From Cnuella takakiae (lineage in GTDB: Bacteria; Bacteroidota; Bacteroidia; Chitinophagales; Chitinophagaceae), in assembly GCF_001953305.1 (NCBI RefSeq), contig NZ_MTFE01000010.1, forward strand, positions 3,930,946 through 3,970,513: a stretch of 39,568 bases of DNA. The letters are read 5' to 3'. Position 1 is the stretch's first letter. Each line of letters opens with the position of its first letter. Positions 24,579-33,152 of the stretch are shown in pieces. A program made the position numbers and the translations under genes. Below the pieces are notes generated by a model. That model saw only the letters and a list, made by a program, of their open reading frames with translations. It was not told the origin of the DNA and searched no databases.

Positions 24579-25709
24579 TCAGGCAATACTCCTGAACAAT
24601 TCCGCCAGTTCGCCGGCGGCCTTCTGCCAGGAGAAATGCGAAAGCCGGGCCTTGCCGGCCTGTTTCATCTTTTCTGCCAAGGCAGGGTTCGAAAGTACAG
24701 TAGATATTTGGTCCGCCAACGCATCTGTGTCTTTAGGGTTAAAGGTCAGCACCGCATCTCCGCCAATTTCAGGCAGGCAGGAATTATCGGCCACCAGCAC
24801 CGGCACACCATGGGCAAATGCTTCCAGCACCGGGATGCCAAACCCTTCGTTCAGCGATGGGAAGACATAAAGGGAAGCATGGCCGTAAAGCAGGGACAGA
24901 TCGGCATCGGGCACATAACCGGTTAGCACAATCCTTTGGGTAAAAGGCGACAGTCTTATGGCGGCAAGTATCTGCTCCCGATCGTTAATATGTTCTTTAT
25001 CGTTGAGGCTGCCTGCCAGTACCAGGCGCATATCGGGAAAGCGGCTGGCCACCTGGTTGAAAGCACCTATCAGTAATGGGATATTCTTCCTTTTATTGAG
25101 CATCCCAACATGGAGGATATAAGGATGTTGTCTAATGCCCCAATCTGTCAGTTTGCGGGTAATTTCTTCCGGCGAAAAGGAACTTTTTGGAATCGATTTT
25201 GGGGCTTCGTAAACCGGTACCAGCTTCTGTGCCGGCAGCTGCAGCCATTGCTCCAGCTTTTTTTGTACATGGATTGAAGGCACTACAATATGGCTGCACT
25301 TTTTTGCCGCCGGAACAGTTACCCGGTGAAAAAACTTCAGGAACAATGGGCTGTAATGTTCCGGGTCTTCAAAAAAGAAGGCGTCGTGAAAAACGGTTAC
25401 TGTTTTAAAACCGGGGCGGAAAAAAGGCACATGGTAGTCGGTAGTAAACAATACATCGCAGCGGCGCCACCAGGCTTTCAGGGGCAACACCACCTGCTTC
25501 CAAAAATGCAGGTTCAGGTGCTCGGCAAGGCGCAGGTACCGGTGGTTGCCGAGGTAAGCAGGCACCCTGGTGTCCAGCAGTACCAGCTCAATATCTGCTT
25601 TCTGTCTATTTTTAAAAGCCCTGACCAGCTCCTCCAGGTAAGTTTTCTGGCCGCTGATGGCGGTTCTTAAATCCCTCGTATCAATACCCAACCGCAATGG
25701 CTTCCGCAT
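24579..25709 (-). CDS. Family 4 glycosyltransferase, mannosyltransferase-like
   Basis: GT-B enzyme of 376 aa. Start region RLGIDTRDLRTAISGQKTYL, then LFTTDYHVPFFRPG and KTVTVFHDAFFF. The donor domain starts YILHVGMLNKRKNIPLLI (about 195-212), with LTGYVPDADLSLLYGHASLYVFPSLNEGFGIPVLEAFAHGVPVL holding the E-x7-E motif, the pattern typical of mannosyl/rhamnosyl GT4 enzymes. The ATG at 25709 is preferred over a GTG at 25715. Either start overlaps the polymerase gene by about 30 nt, and no later start leaves the first strand intact. Confidence 0.93.
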   Translation of the reverse strand: MRKPLRLGIDTRDLRTAISGQKTYLEELVRAFKNRQKADIELVLLDTRVPAYLGNHRYLRLAEHLNLHFWKQVVLPLKAWWRRCDVLFTTDYHVPFFRPGFKTVTVFHDAFFFEDPEHYSPLFLKFFHRVTVPAAKKCSHIVVPSIHVQKKLEQWLQLPAQKLVPVYEAPKSIPKSSFSPEEITRKLTDWGIRQHPYILHVGMLNKRKNIPLLIGAFNQVASRFPDMRLVLAGSLNDKEHINDREQILAAIRLSPFTQRIVLTGYVPDADLSLLYGHASLYVFPSLNEGFGIPVLEAFAHGVPVLVADNSCLPEIGGDAVLTFNPKDTDALADQISTVLSNPALAEKMKQAGKARLSHFSWQKAAGELAELFRSIA

Positions 25710-27066
25710 GTACACGCTTCGTTTTAACCTGCATATTTACCAACAATCCCGACAAAAACCATAACAGGTAACTAATGTATATGTAGGACTCCACTTCTGA
25801 AGTAAAAAGCGGAATGATCAGGCCCACCCGCGACAAAAACAACATCAGTCCAAGTCGGGCTTCCTTCCCGTTACTGTTGCGAAAGGCAAGAATCCCGTTC
25901 CAAATAACTGTTACGTAAGCAGCAGCATACAACGCCACCCCCACAAATCCTAACTGAACGCCAATGATAATCAACTGGTTTTCGCCACCGATATTTTCAC
26001 CAAATGCGCCGGAAACGCGTCCTGAGGTACCAAGTCCCAAACCAAAAGGGTTGGCAATCATGGCCTGAATGCCATCAATCCATTCCAGCAGGTGGCTCAT
26101 GCTGGAAGTATCGGCAAACTGGATGGTTTCCAGAACCCAACCGAGGATGTCGCCCTTGATCCAAACCATCCAGGCCAACACCCCAACGCCTATCATGGCA
26201 TTGATGCCCATTAGCCAGCTGCGCTTTCCTGCGGCAAAGGCATATACGTACAACATGATAAAATAGCCGACAAAGGATGCCCTTGAAAGTGCAAAAGCAA
26301 TAGACAGCAGGGTTGCCAATGCAGTCACGATCAGCAAGGGAGAAAGCCTGAACCTACCCAAGCGCTTGTAGCTGAGGGCAAAAATAGCCGATGCTGAAAT
26401 AAGGGTTGCAGCAGCATGTTCCAGCGGCATGGAATAAAAGCTGGCAAATCGTTTATGACCGGACCCTGTTTCAAAGGTCCAGGTAAGTCCGAAATTACCT
26501 GCAGGCTCCATGTTGAAGAAGTTCAGGTTGTAGTCAGCATACCCGGTATGTTGCTGCAGGTGTTCGCCCGAAAGTGCTTCATATGCCACCAGGGCACCAG
26601 CGACAATGGTTACCACACAAATATAAGACAGCCATTTGCGCAGGTTTATTTGGCCAGGATCCACCAGCCTTCCGGCAAAATAGACGACCGGGAAAAAAGC
26701 CAACCCTTTGAAGGCCAATAACCGCTCCTTGAAACTAAATCCCGATGGCACAAAAAGGTACAGCGCAGCATACGCCACATACAGGATCAGAATCCAGTCG
26801 GTAGTTGTTGGCTTAAACCGGCGGTTTAGTTGCCATACAATAACAGCCAAAGCCACCACAACCATTAGCTCTTTGGTAGCCTGCAGCACCGGGATATAAG
26901 TTCCCAGCCCCAGCATATAGCTAACAGAAAGGCTGGTAAAGTAAAGCGGAAGGGCAAAAACGATGAAGGCCATCAGCCCTGCGGCATTGCCCCGCAGCAA
27001 CTGCCGGAGGCCTGCAACAAAAGCACTGGCAAAAAAAAAGGGGAATATGGCCACCAGTAACTCCAT
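25681..27066 (-). CDS. wzy: O-antigen polymerase/ligase family (Wzy_C) membrane protein, probable repeat-unit polymerase
   Basis: Polytopic protein of 461 aa with about 11-12 hydrophobic segments. The Wzy_C core is visible: a long periplasmic loop (about 175-220, with FGLTWTFETGSGHKRFASFY), then AFALSRASFVGYFIMLYVYAF with the conserved Arg, a second loop with NPFGLGLGTSGR and GENQLIIIGVQLGFVG. Polymerases and the WaaL ligase share this fold. Its place among GT genes beside a Wzx favours polymerase. It is a different type from the EpsG-like candidate at 9256-10167, so the two pathways have unrelated polymerases. Confidence 0.9.
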   Translation of the reverse strand: MELLVAIFPFFFASAFVAGLRQLLRGNAAGLMAFIVFALPLYFTSLSVSYMLGLGTYIPVLQATKELMVVVALAVIVWQLNRRFKPTTTDWILILYVAYAALYLFVPSGFSFKERLLAFKGLAFFPVVYFAGRLVDPGQINLRKWLSYICVVTIVAGALVAYEALSGEHLQQHTGYADYNLNFFNMEPAGNFGLTWTFETGSGHKRFASFYSMPLEHAAATLISASAIFALSYKRLGRFRLSPLLIVTALATLLSIAFALSRASFVGYFIMLYVYAFAAGKRSWLMGINAMIGVGVLAWMVWIKGDILGWVLETIQFADTSSMSHLLEWIDGIQAMIANPFGLGLGTSGRVSGAFGENIGGENQLIIIGVQLGFVGVALYAAAYVTVIWNGILAFRNSNGKEARLGLMLFLSRVGLIIPLFTSEVESYIYISYLLWFLSGLLVNMQVKTKRVHAEAIAVGY

Positions 27067-27069
27067 TGC

Positions 27070-28038
27070 TTAAGCCAATCCAGCCTCCTCGTGCGGAGCC
27101 GCCACCCGCAGATAGCTTACTCCTGATGGGTCTTGTATTTGACCTTTGATGCCATCCTTCATGGCACGAAGCACAGCCCTGAATTTAGGCGTGCGGCCCC
27201 GGAGCAGGAAATAGCCCATCAGCGCAAAGATGTATGCGCCATTTGCCAGCACTACGGTTGGCAACAGGTACCAGGCGCTATACTTCTTCAACATCCAAAT
27301 CCTGTTGCGTAGATTATAATAATACACAAAGGGCTGCACCGTATTTTTTTGTCCTTCTTTTTTACCCGAAGCTCCTGCAATATGGTAAATAGCCGAAGCC
27401 GGCACATAGGCCAGCCTGTATCCCAACTTCCTTAAACGGAACGACAGGTCTACATCTTCAAAGTAAAGAAACATGTTAGGGGCAAAAAGCCCGGTGCGCC
27501 GCAACACGCTGGTGCGTATCAGCATCGCGCAACCTGAAATCCAATCGACCGCACAAGGCTGCTGAAAGGCAGGTTGATCTTTTTTGTTCAACCCGCGGGT
27601 ATAGGTAAAACCCAAAACCTGGTTGTAATACGAACCGGCACTCCACAACAGTTGGGGGTCATGGTGAAAATATATTTTTGGCTGCACCGCGGCCGTTTCA
27701 GGGTGGGTATCTAGGTACCGGACCAAAAGATTCAAAAACCCATTCGCTACATAAGTATCGTTATTCAGGAGCAACACCATTTCATAGCCCTGCTCTAGTG
27801 CGTATACCAGCCCCAGGTTGTTGCCCCCTGTAAAGCCTGTATTTACCTCCGAACGTAGTACCACTGCCTCCGGGTGGGCAGCCTCCAACTGCTCACCAGA
27901 GCCATCGGAAGAACCATTGTCTACCAGCACTACATCAAAATCGGTACACCCGCTGGCCTGCAGGGAAAGCAGGCAGTGGTGGGTAACCTCAAAACCATGC
28001 AGGTGGATGACAATAATAGCAACACGTTTAAGCGGCAA
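27070..28038 (-). CDS. Family 2 glycosyltransferase, WbbL/rhamnosyltransferase-like
   Basis: GT-A enzyme of 322 aa. Seen: VAIIVIHLHGFE, FDVVLVDNGSSDGSGEQL (nucleotide site), VNTGFTGGNNLGL, the DxD-type site in LLLNNDTYVANGFL, and MFLYFEDVDLSFRLRKLGY with the catalytic ED-x-D motif; C-terminal hydrophobic segment near 275-295. The motif set is that of WbbL-type rhamnosyltransferases. I start it at the TTG at 28038: it stands six bases after GGAGG in a strong Shine-Dalgarno (28043-28054), and the fold begins directly after it. The longer reading from 28122 would overlap Wzx by 95 nt with unrelated residues. Overlap with Wzx is then 11 nt. Confidence 0.9.
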   Translation of the reverse strand: MPLKRVAIIVIHLHGFEVTHHCLLSLQASGCTDFDVVLVDNGSSDGSGEQLEAAHPEAVVLRSEVNTGFTGGNNLGLVYALEQGYEMVLLLNNDTYVANGFLNLLVRYLDTHPETAAVQPKIYFHHDPQLLWSAGSYYNQVLGFTYTRGLNKKDQPAFQQPCAVDWISGCAMLIRTSVLRRTGLFAPNMFLYFEDVDLSFRLRKLGYRLAYVPASAIYHIAGASGKKEGQKNTVQPFVYYYNLRNRIWMLKKYSAWYLLPTVVLANGAYIFALMGYFLLRGRTPKFRAVLRAMKDGIKGQIQDPSGVSYLRVAAPHEEAGLA

Positions 28039-29269
28039 GACGCACCTCCTTCTTGTTGCGGTACAGAAAAAATGTATAGAAACCCAATGCGGCGGCTTCA
28101 ACAATAAAGGGGTACCAGCCAATGTAGTTGGTACCCGCTACTTTAATGATCAGAAGGGATGCAGTTATGGTAACCAGGGTTAACAGGATTGCGATCCGGA
28201 AAATCTGGTTGTAACGGTGCTGCACCAGCATTTCCAAAACATTTAAGGTATTGAGTGCAGCCAGCAGCGGCACCCAGCAAATTGCCTTTACCAGGGAAGC
28301 AGACCGGGGTTCGGCAGTACCCGAAAATACCCACACCACCTGGGATGGGAAAAGGTATAGCACAAGGGCAACCAAGGTAAACAGTACGGTGAGCAAGGTA
28401 TTGATTTGCTTTTTGCGCTGGCGCGCTATAGCTGGGTCCACTATAGCTATTTGAACGGCCCTTGGAAAAAGCGCATTGGAAAATGCAATCAGCACCAGGC
28501 GAAAACCCCAGATAATTTTATCAATAATGGCATATCCAGCCAATACCAGTGGGCTAGCTGCTGCCGATAACACGAACAAGAAAAAAGACTGTTGGAGCTG
28601 AACCGCGAGGTTGTTACCGGTCAGAGGCATGTTTTTACGCAACATTTGCCACATGCCAGCAACTCCCTGCCATTGCCAATGTAACTGGTATTGTCGGAAC
28701 AAAACTATATTCAGAACCATATAGGCCAACAGAGCCGGAAGGCCAAGCAGCAGATTAACCAAGGGTGCATCGGCAGCGCCATTGACAAACACCAAAACTA
28801 ATAAGGCTGATACCAGTTTCGCAGCCAGGTTCGCCATATTGAATGGAAGCAGGTTTTCCTGTCCATTGAAAAAGTACAATGGGTTGAGCGCTTCCGCAAC
28901 CACCAGCACAAAGGCAGGAAGAATGTACGTAAAATATGGTGGCGCCAGCAGGTATACCATAGGCAGGCAGCCAACAACGGGCAGCAACAACAGCAGGCGC
29001 AGCAGCATGGTTTGGGTGAAGAGCACCGAAAGAGCATGGCGATCACCTCTTAAAGATGTCACAGCCTGGACGCCGGAAATGCTTGTACCAAAGTTGACCA
29101 GCAGGCCAGCAAGGGCCGCAAAGGAGTTGGCCACCACCACTAGCCCAAAGGCTTCCAGGCCGGTATTGCGGATGATGAGCGGAAACAGCAGGAGTTGCAA
29201 CAAGGCATTGGACACCTGAATCATGCCCAGATGCAGAAAATTGGTTGCAATACTTTTAGCTTTTACCAT
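28028..29269 (-). CDS. wzx: Wzx-type lipid-linked oligosaccharide flippase, second copy
   Basis: Polytopic membrane protein of 413 aa with about 12 hydrophobic segments across its length. The start reads MVKAKSIATNFLHLGMIQVSNALLQLLLFPLIIRNTGLEAFGLVV, the typical first two helices of Wzx, and FNGQENLLPFNMANL follows. Starts at 29290 (ATG-ATG) or 29269 are both possible; the second fits the family better. The basic C-terminus (YRNKKEVRLAA) overlaps the next GT2 gene. It belongs to the right-hand pathway, next to its own Wzy. The left block has a separate flippase at 11249-12703. Confidence 0.92.
   Translation of the reverse strand: MVKAKSIATNFLHLGMIQVSNALLQLLLFPLIIRNTGLEAFGLVVVANSFAALAGLLVNFGTSISGVQAVTSLRGDRHALSVLFTQTMLLRLLLLLPVVGCLPMVYLLAPPYFTYILPAFVLVVAEALNPLYFFNGQENLLPFNMANLAAKLVSALLVLVFVNGAADAPLVNLLLGLPALLAYMVLNIVLFRQYQLHWQWQGVAGMWQMLRKNMPLTGNNLAVQLQQSFFLFVLSAAASPLVLAGYAIIDKIIWGFRLVLIAFSNALFPRAVQIAIVDPAIARQRKKQINTLLTVLFTLVALVLYLFPSQVVWVFSGTAEPRSASLVKAICWVPLLAALNTLNVLEMLVQHRYNQIFRIAILLTLVTITASLLIIKVAGTNYIGWYPFIVEAAALGFYTFFLYRNKKEVRLAA
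28043..28054 (-). promoter_or_regulatory. Shine-Dalgarno sequence that fixes a TTG start
   Basis: Minus-strand AAGAAGGAGGTG, with GGAGG six bases before the TTG at 28038. It lies inside the 3' end of the upstream Wzx gene, where it also encodes Lys-Lys-Glu-Val. Strong Shine-Dalgarno sites are rare in this window, so its use is likely but could be coincidental. Confidence 0.5.
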
Positions 29270-29313
29270 TGAAGCCGAACGCCACATCATCTGCCGTTTT
29301 CTCTGGGGAAAGC

Positions 29314-29973
29314 TTATTTAAACTCCATAGCAGTTACCCGCACATTGTCAATCGACCAGCTTTTTTCGCACAGCGGCAGTTCCAAACGCATCTGGTCGGT
29401 GAAGGATACGCGGGCCCTGTGAAAATTATGGAAATGGAAAAGATCCACTTTATACAAGGTGGTACCATTCCCCGATGCTGCCGGGGTGCAGGCACCCGGA
29501 AGCCCTATTACCCAGGAATTTCCCTTTGCGGGAAAAGGATTAACACCTGCCTCATAATTCAGCGGAAAGCTTTGGGGCAGACCCGCAATATTGGAAAAGG
29601 TGGTAAAGATGGGATAAGAACCATCCACCTCCAAAACCCAATAATCGGGCAGGCTATGTCCAGGAGGTATTTGGTTACCTGTCCAGTTATCATGAATATA
29701 AAGGTCAAACTCAATCTTGATGCGATTATGCAGGGGCATTGTATCAATGGTAAACTGCACATACTTACCATTGTTGAATGGGCCCAGCACCTTATTGCCA
29801 TTGTAAGTGGTGATCTGGTTGGAGCTAACCCTTCCGCTGCGGTCCGAAATTTCAATATCCAGCAGGTTGCCGCTTTCAAAATCATTGAAATAAACCGGCT
29901 TACGCTCTGTCAGGTTCTTAGTGCAGGAGAACAAAAACAGCAAGGCAGCAATTGGGAAAACTAGTTTTTGCAT
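29314..29973 (-). CDS. Lipoprotein, probable beta-sandwich carbohydrate-binding type, function unknown
   Basis: Protein of 219 aa from the ATG at 29973, with a lipoprotein signal: Lys3, a hydrophobic core and the lipobox LFSC with Cys17. The mature part is rich in alternating beta-strand-like stretches: PVYFNDFESGN near the start, KYVQFTIDTM, KIEFDLYIHDNWTGNQ, DYWVLEVDG, and SWSIDNVRVTAMEF at the end. That start and end pattern is common in jelly-roll (LamG-like or lyase-like) domains. I see no catalytic motif. It lies between the tandem Wzi genes and Wzx, 4 bp from the former, so a surface role in holding, sensing or trimming the polymer is plausible. I do not recognise the family with certainty. 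Confidence 0.75.
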   Translation of the reverse strand: MQKLVFPIAALLFLFSCTKNLTERKPVYFNDFESGNLLDIEISDRSGRVSSNQITTYNGNKVLGPFNNGKYVQFTIDTMPLHNRIKIEFDLYIHDNWTGNQIPPGHSLPDYWVLEVDGSYPIFTTFSNIAGLPQSFPLNYEAGVNPFPAKGNSWVIGLPGACTPAASGNGTTLYKVDLFHFHNFHRARVSFTDQMRLELPLCEKSWSIDNVRVTAMEFK

Positions 29974-29977
29974 ACAA

Positions 29978-31612
29978 TCAGAACCGGTAGCGAACACTGA
30001 GCTGGCTGGCAATATTGAGGTATTCGTTGCCTGCTGCGAAATAATAGTTGGGACGGGCTTCTACCACAATCCACTGGTGGTTGAGGCTGCGGATCATACC
30101 TAAATTACCATGCAGGCTAATGGGACCAAAATCCCAATCTGCTTTAAGGGTAGTGCCTATTTGCACCCAGTGGCGGCGGAAATCACCGAGGTAGGTCATG
30201 GCGGCGTAGTAGTAGTCGGAATTGTGTTTCAACCGTTCAAGTTGAATACCAACTCTTTTTTGTTTTTTAATCCAGCTAATATCAATTATTTGGCTATTGC
30301 CGCCTGGCCCGATACCAGCGCCAAGGGATTTGCCCAAATGGGTGTAGCCTTGTAGTACATGGGAATGTGTGTACCAACTGGCGCCTGGGGCAAGCAAGTC
30401 AGCCCGGTTGAGCTGTAGTTGCGTGATCTCTGCTCCCAACATGATAGCACCGGCATGTGGATTGATGGGCTGCAACTTACGCAGGCCCAAAACAAAGCCA
30501 GAGCGCTGTGGCTTATTATCGAGTGCGTTCCAAGGCATGGCAGCCTTGTTTTGACGGCCATATTCCAGGTAAACTTCAGCCTGCTCTTTATTCAATAAGT
30601 ATCGCAAAGAAAAGCTTCCTAAAGACGCCTTCAAGCCTTTCCTTTCAGCACCGGTAAGCTCAGCTCCCAAGATCCCTTGCAGGGGCAGAATGTCCAACGG
30701 TGATAGGATATCGGAAGGGTACAGATAGGATGCCTTGGCTATTCCCAGGCTGATTCCTTTAACCCACCGGGGTTGCCATTGCAGGGTTATACCGGTGATG
30801 TAACGGTTTTGAAGATTTTTATCCAGATATAAGAACTGTCCATCAAAAGCCGTATACCGCCTGGGAGGCATTACACCAGATTCCGCTAATACTCCGGATA
30901 TGAACTCGCCTTCGATTTTACCCCACCTGGTTTGTATGGCCTTGTTGGTAGCAACCGAAAAGTGCAGAAATCCTGGTGCATTGCTACTCAGAACCAAAGC
31001 ATTGCGATATCCTGGGCCCCACCACTTGCTTTCGGTGGAAATGCTAAAGTTGAGGTTTGCTTTGGAGTATCTCAAATAAGACTGCCCGGGTAAAAACTTT
31101 CGGTATGGCGTTGCAGCCATACGCTCCGGAATGTCGGTAACGTTATACTTAAAAAGAAAATAGTCGCGCCATAGTTGTGGATTCAACTCCTGGCTCATGG
31201 TTTCAAATGGCTGGTTCTGGGCCCCTACCCATTCGGGCATCAATTTTAGCTGAACACCGCTTTTATGCGTTATCCTAAAGCCGCCACTTACCTGGTACTG
31301 CATTCCTTTTGCCGGCACCATCGATCCCAAATTATAATCAAATGGCAGTTCGCTGTTGTGATGGTAAGTAAGCGTTACCGGCATCAATGCCAATTCAAAC
31401 CCATTTCGCCTGATGCTGCTACTGACCTTGCGTGGTGTATCTGAATACAATAAAGCTGTATGCGCATTTACCAAACCTGCACTGGCTATCGAATCAGCAC
31501 CAACTAACTGCTGATAACGTGATAGCTCTTGAAACCTAGCAATAAGTGCTGATTGAGCCTTTGCTGCAGATGTAAAAAAAAGAAGGGAATAAAAACAAAG
31601 AAGGCGAACCAA
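29978..31612 (-). CDS. Capsule assembly Wzi family outer-membrane protein (first of tandem pair by position)
   Basis: Outer-membrane beta-barrel protein of 544 aa with a signal peptide (VRLLCFYSLLFFTSAAKAQ). The Wzi pattern is visible: GSMVPAKGMQYQVSGGF, VQLKLMPEWVGAQNQPF, then STESKWWGPGYRNALVLSSNAPGFLHF at about residue 190, and a C-terminal strand ending in Phe (SVRYRF). Wzi binds exported polysaccharide at the cell surface. The reading begins at TTG (31612); there is no ATG or GTG that leaves the signal peptide intact. It lies 6 bp after the second Wzi gene, with shared motif order but much divergence, so the duplication is old. Confidence 0.9.
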   Translation of the reverse strand: MVRLLCFYSLLFFTSAAKAQSALIARFQELSRYQQLVGADSIASAGLVNAHTALLYSDTPRKVSSSIRRNGFELALMPVTLTYHHNSELPFDYNLGSMVPAKGMQYQVSGGFRITHKSGVQLKLMPEWVGAQNQPFETMSQELNPQLWRDYFLFKYNVTDIPERMAATPYRKFLPGQSYLRYSKANLNFSISTESKWWGPGYRNALVLSSNAPGFLHFSVATNKAIQTRWGKIEGEFISGVLAESGVMPPRRYTAFDGQFLYLDKNLQNRYITGITLQWQPRWVKGISLGIAKASYLYPSDILSPLDILPLQGILGAELTGAERKGLKASLGSFSLRYLLNKEQAEVYLEYGRQNKAAMPWNALDNKPQRSGFVLGLRKLQPINPHAGAIMLGAEITQLQLNRADLLAPGASWYTHSHVLQGYTHLGKSLGAGIGPGGNSQIIDISWIKKQKRVGIQLERLKHNSDYYYAAMTYLGDFRRHWVQIGTTLKADWDFGPISLHGNLGMIRSLNHQWIVVEARPNYYFAAGNEYLNIASQLSVRYRF

Positions 31613-31618
31613 GGATTT

Positions 31619-33142
31619 TTAATTAAAATTGTAATGTATGCCCGTAGCTAACAGCAGCTGGGTAACATTTTGGCCGTGTTCCCAGCCGTAATTCATGCTG
31701 CGTACTATTTGAACCTGGCCAAACAAGTATAGCTGGCGAAACAACCTGCCATGCCTGGCAGTTAATTGGTAATCGTTCCAATAGATGTTTTGAAAAAGCG
31801 GATACCGTTGAGCCTGTTGGAAAAGGAAGCTGGTTCGTTGGAGGCCTTTTTGAAAGGCGACCTGTAAGGTTTGGGTATTGGAAGCAAATGCACTTCCCAT
31901 CACCTGGTTTTGATGGGTGTATCCCTCAAATATGCCACCATGCTCATACCAATTTCCAGCTCCCCTGACAAGGCGGTCGGGAGATTCAGAAAGTTGCGCA
32001 ACCTCAAAACCGATTTCCAGTAATGTACTATCGGATAACACAAATCCTTTCCGGAAGCCCACAAGGTATGCTGCTGCATGGGGCAAATTGAGCACAAAAT
32101 CACGGGTATTGGCTTTATAATCGTTATAACCAAACTCAGAATATACTTCAGCCTTAGCTTTCCGAAACTGCCACCTGAAAAATATTGAAGCCAGTTGGTC
32201 GGTGTTCATAAGGTCATCATCAGATGCATTATTCTTTTTGGCTGCCTTAAGTAAAATGGGCAGATACTTGTTCAGGAAATTACCGCTTGAAGCAGAAACA
32301 TCCTTTTTATATTGCTGTATGGCCCGGGTCACCCCTACGCTCAACCCTTTTATGAACTTAGGCTGGTAACTAAATACGTAACCATTCAGGTATCTATCCG
32401 CAGGCATATGGGTTTGGTACTGCAACCATTCGTTGTCAAACGGACGTGTGGAATCGCTAGACAGAATTCCCCCGATCAAACTAAATTCAAAACTCCCGAT
32501 TGGCGTTTTGAAAGGCCTTGTAGTGTGCAATTTTGCATGTAAAAATCCTGGAGCCTGATTGGTCATCAGCAAGGAGCCATGAACACCTGGCCCCCACCAC
32601 AAATTTTCAGTTGACACACTTACCGCAAATGGACCTGCGTGAAGTCCGGCATCGGATTGCCCGGCAAATATTTTACGGTAGTTGCCTTTCGTTGCCCCCC
32701 CAAAAAACGGTGCATTTTTATAAGGCGGATTACCGGCATAAACAAATTCGGGGTTTAGTTGCACCTGCAAGGGGCCCAATCTGCCATACAAACCTGCAGA
32801 AAGCATGGTTTGATAACCTTTAGCAGGTATCATAGCGCCATCATTGGCGAAAATTGGATGATGGGTAACTTCCTGTTGCTTCCATGCTATCGGAAGTAAA
32901 CCAAAGTATATGTTGCGGCTACGCGATAACCTGAAGTTGCCAAGAACAAGACTGCGTAAAGTTTCGGAAGAATCAAGGGATGCCAACCCAAGTGGACGGC
33001 TTACCATGTTACTGCTGTCCTTGCTTTGATTGGTAATTTGCGCTGTTCGCAATAGCTGCTCACCCCAAGAACCTACAGGCAAAGTTTGCCCCCAGGCGGT
33101 ACCACAGATCAAAAAAGAAAAGCCTAAAAGCAGTCCCTTCAC
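31619..33142 (-). CDS. Capsule assembly Wzi family outer-membrane protein (upstream tandem copy)
   Basis: Wzi-type barrel protein of about 507 aa. Motifs in order: GAMIPAKGYQTMLSAGLYG, VQLNPEFVYAGNPPY, STENLWWGPGVHGSLLMTNQAPGFLHAKL, and a final strand ATGIHYNFN. The signal peptide VKGLLLGFSFLICGTAWGQ suggests a GTG start at 33142, 10 bp after the dehydratase gene. An ATG at 33226 would add 28 residues and overlap that gene by 74 nt. I prefer 33142 but cannot exclude the longer form. Together with its neighbour and the lipoprotein it forms a three-gene surface module. Confidence 0.88.
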   Translation of the reverse strand: MKGLLLGFSFLICGTAWGQTLPVGSWGEQLLRTAQITNQSKDSSNMVSRPLGLASLDSSETLRSLVLGNFRLSRSRNIYFGLLPIAWKQQEVTHHPIFANDGAMIPAKGYQTMLSAGLYGRLGPLQVQLNPEFVYAGNPPYKNAPFFGGATKGNYRKIFAGQSDAGLHAGPFAVSVSTENLWWGPGVHGSLLMTNQAPGFLHAKLHTTRPFKTPIGSFEFSLIGGILSSDSTRPFDNEWLQYQTHMPADRYLNGYVFSYQPKFIKGLSVGVTRAIQQYKKDVSASSGNFLNKYLPILLKAAKKNNASDDDLMNTDQLASIFFRWQFRKAKAEVYSEFGYNDYKANTRDFVLNLPHAAAYLVGFRKGFVLSDSTLLEIGFEVAQLSESPDRLVRGAGNWYEHGGIFEGYTHQNQVMGSAFASNTQTLQVAFQKGLQRTSFLFQQAQRYPLFQNIYWNDYQLTARHGRLFRQLYLFGQVQIVRSMNYGWEHGQNVTQLLLATGIHYNFN

Positions 33143-33152
33143 AAAATGTTGC

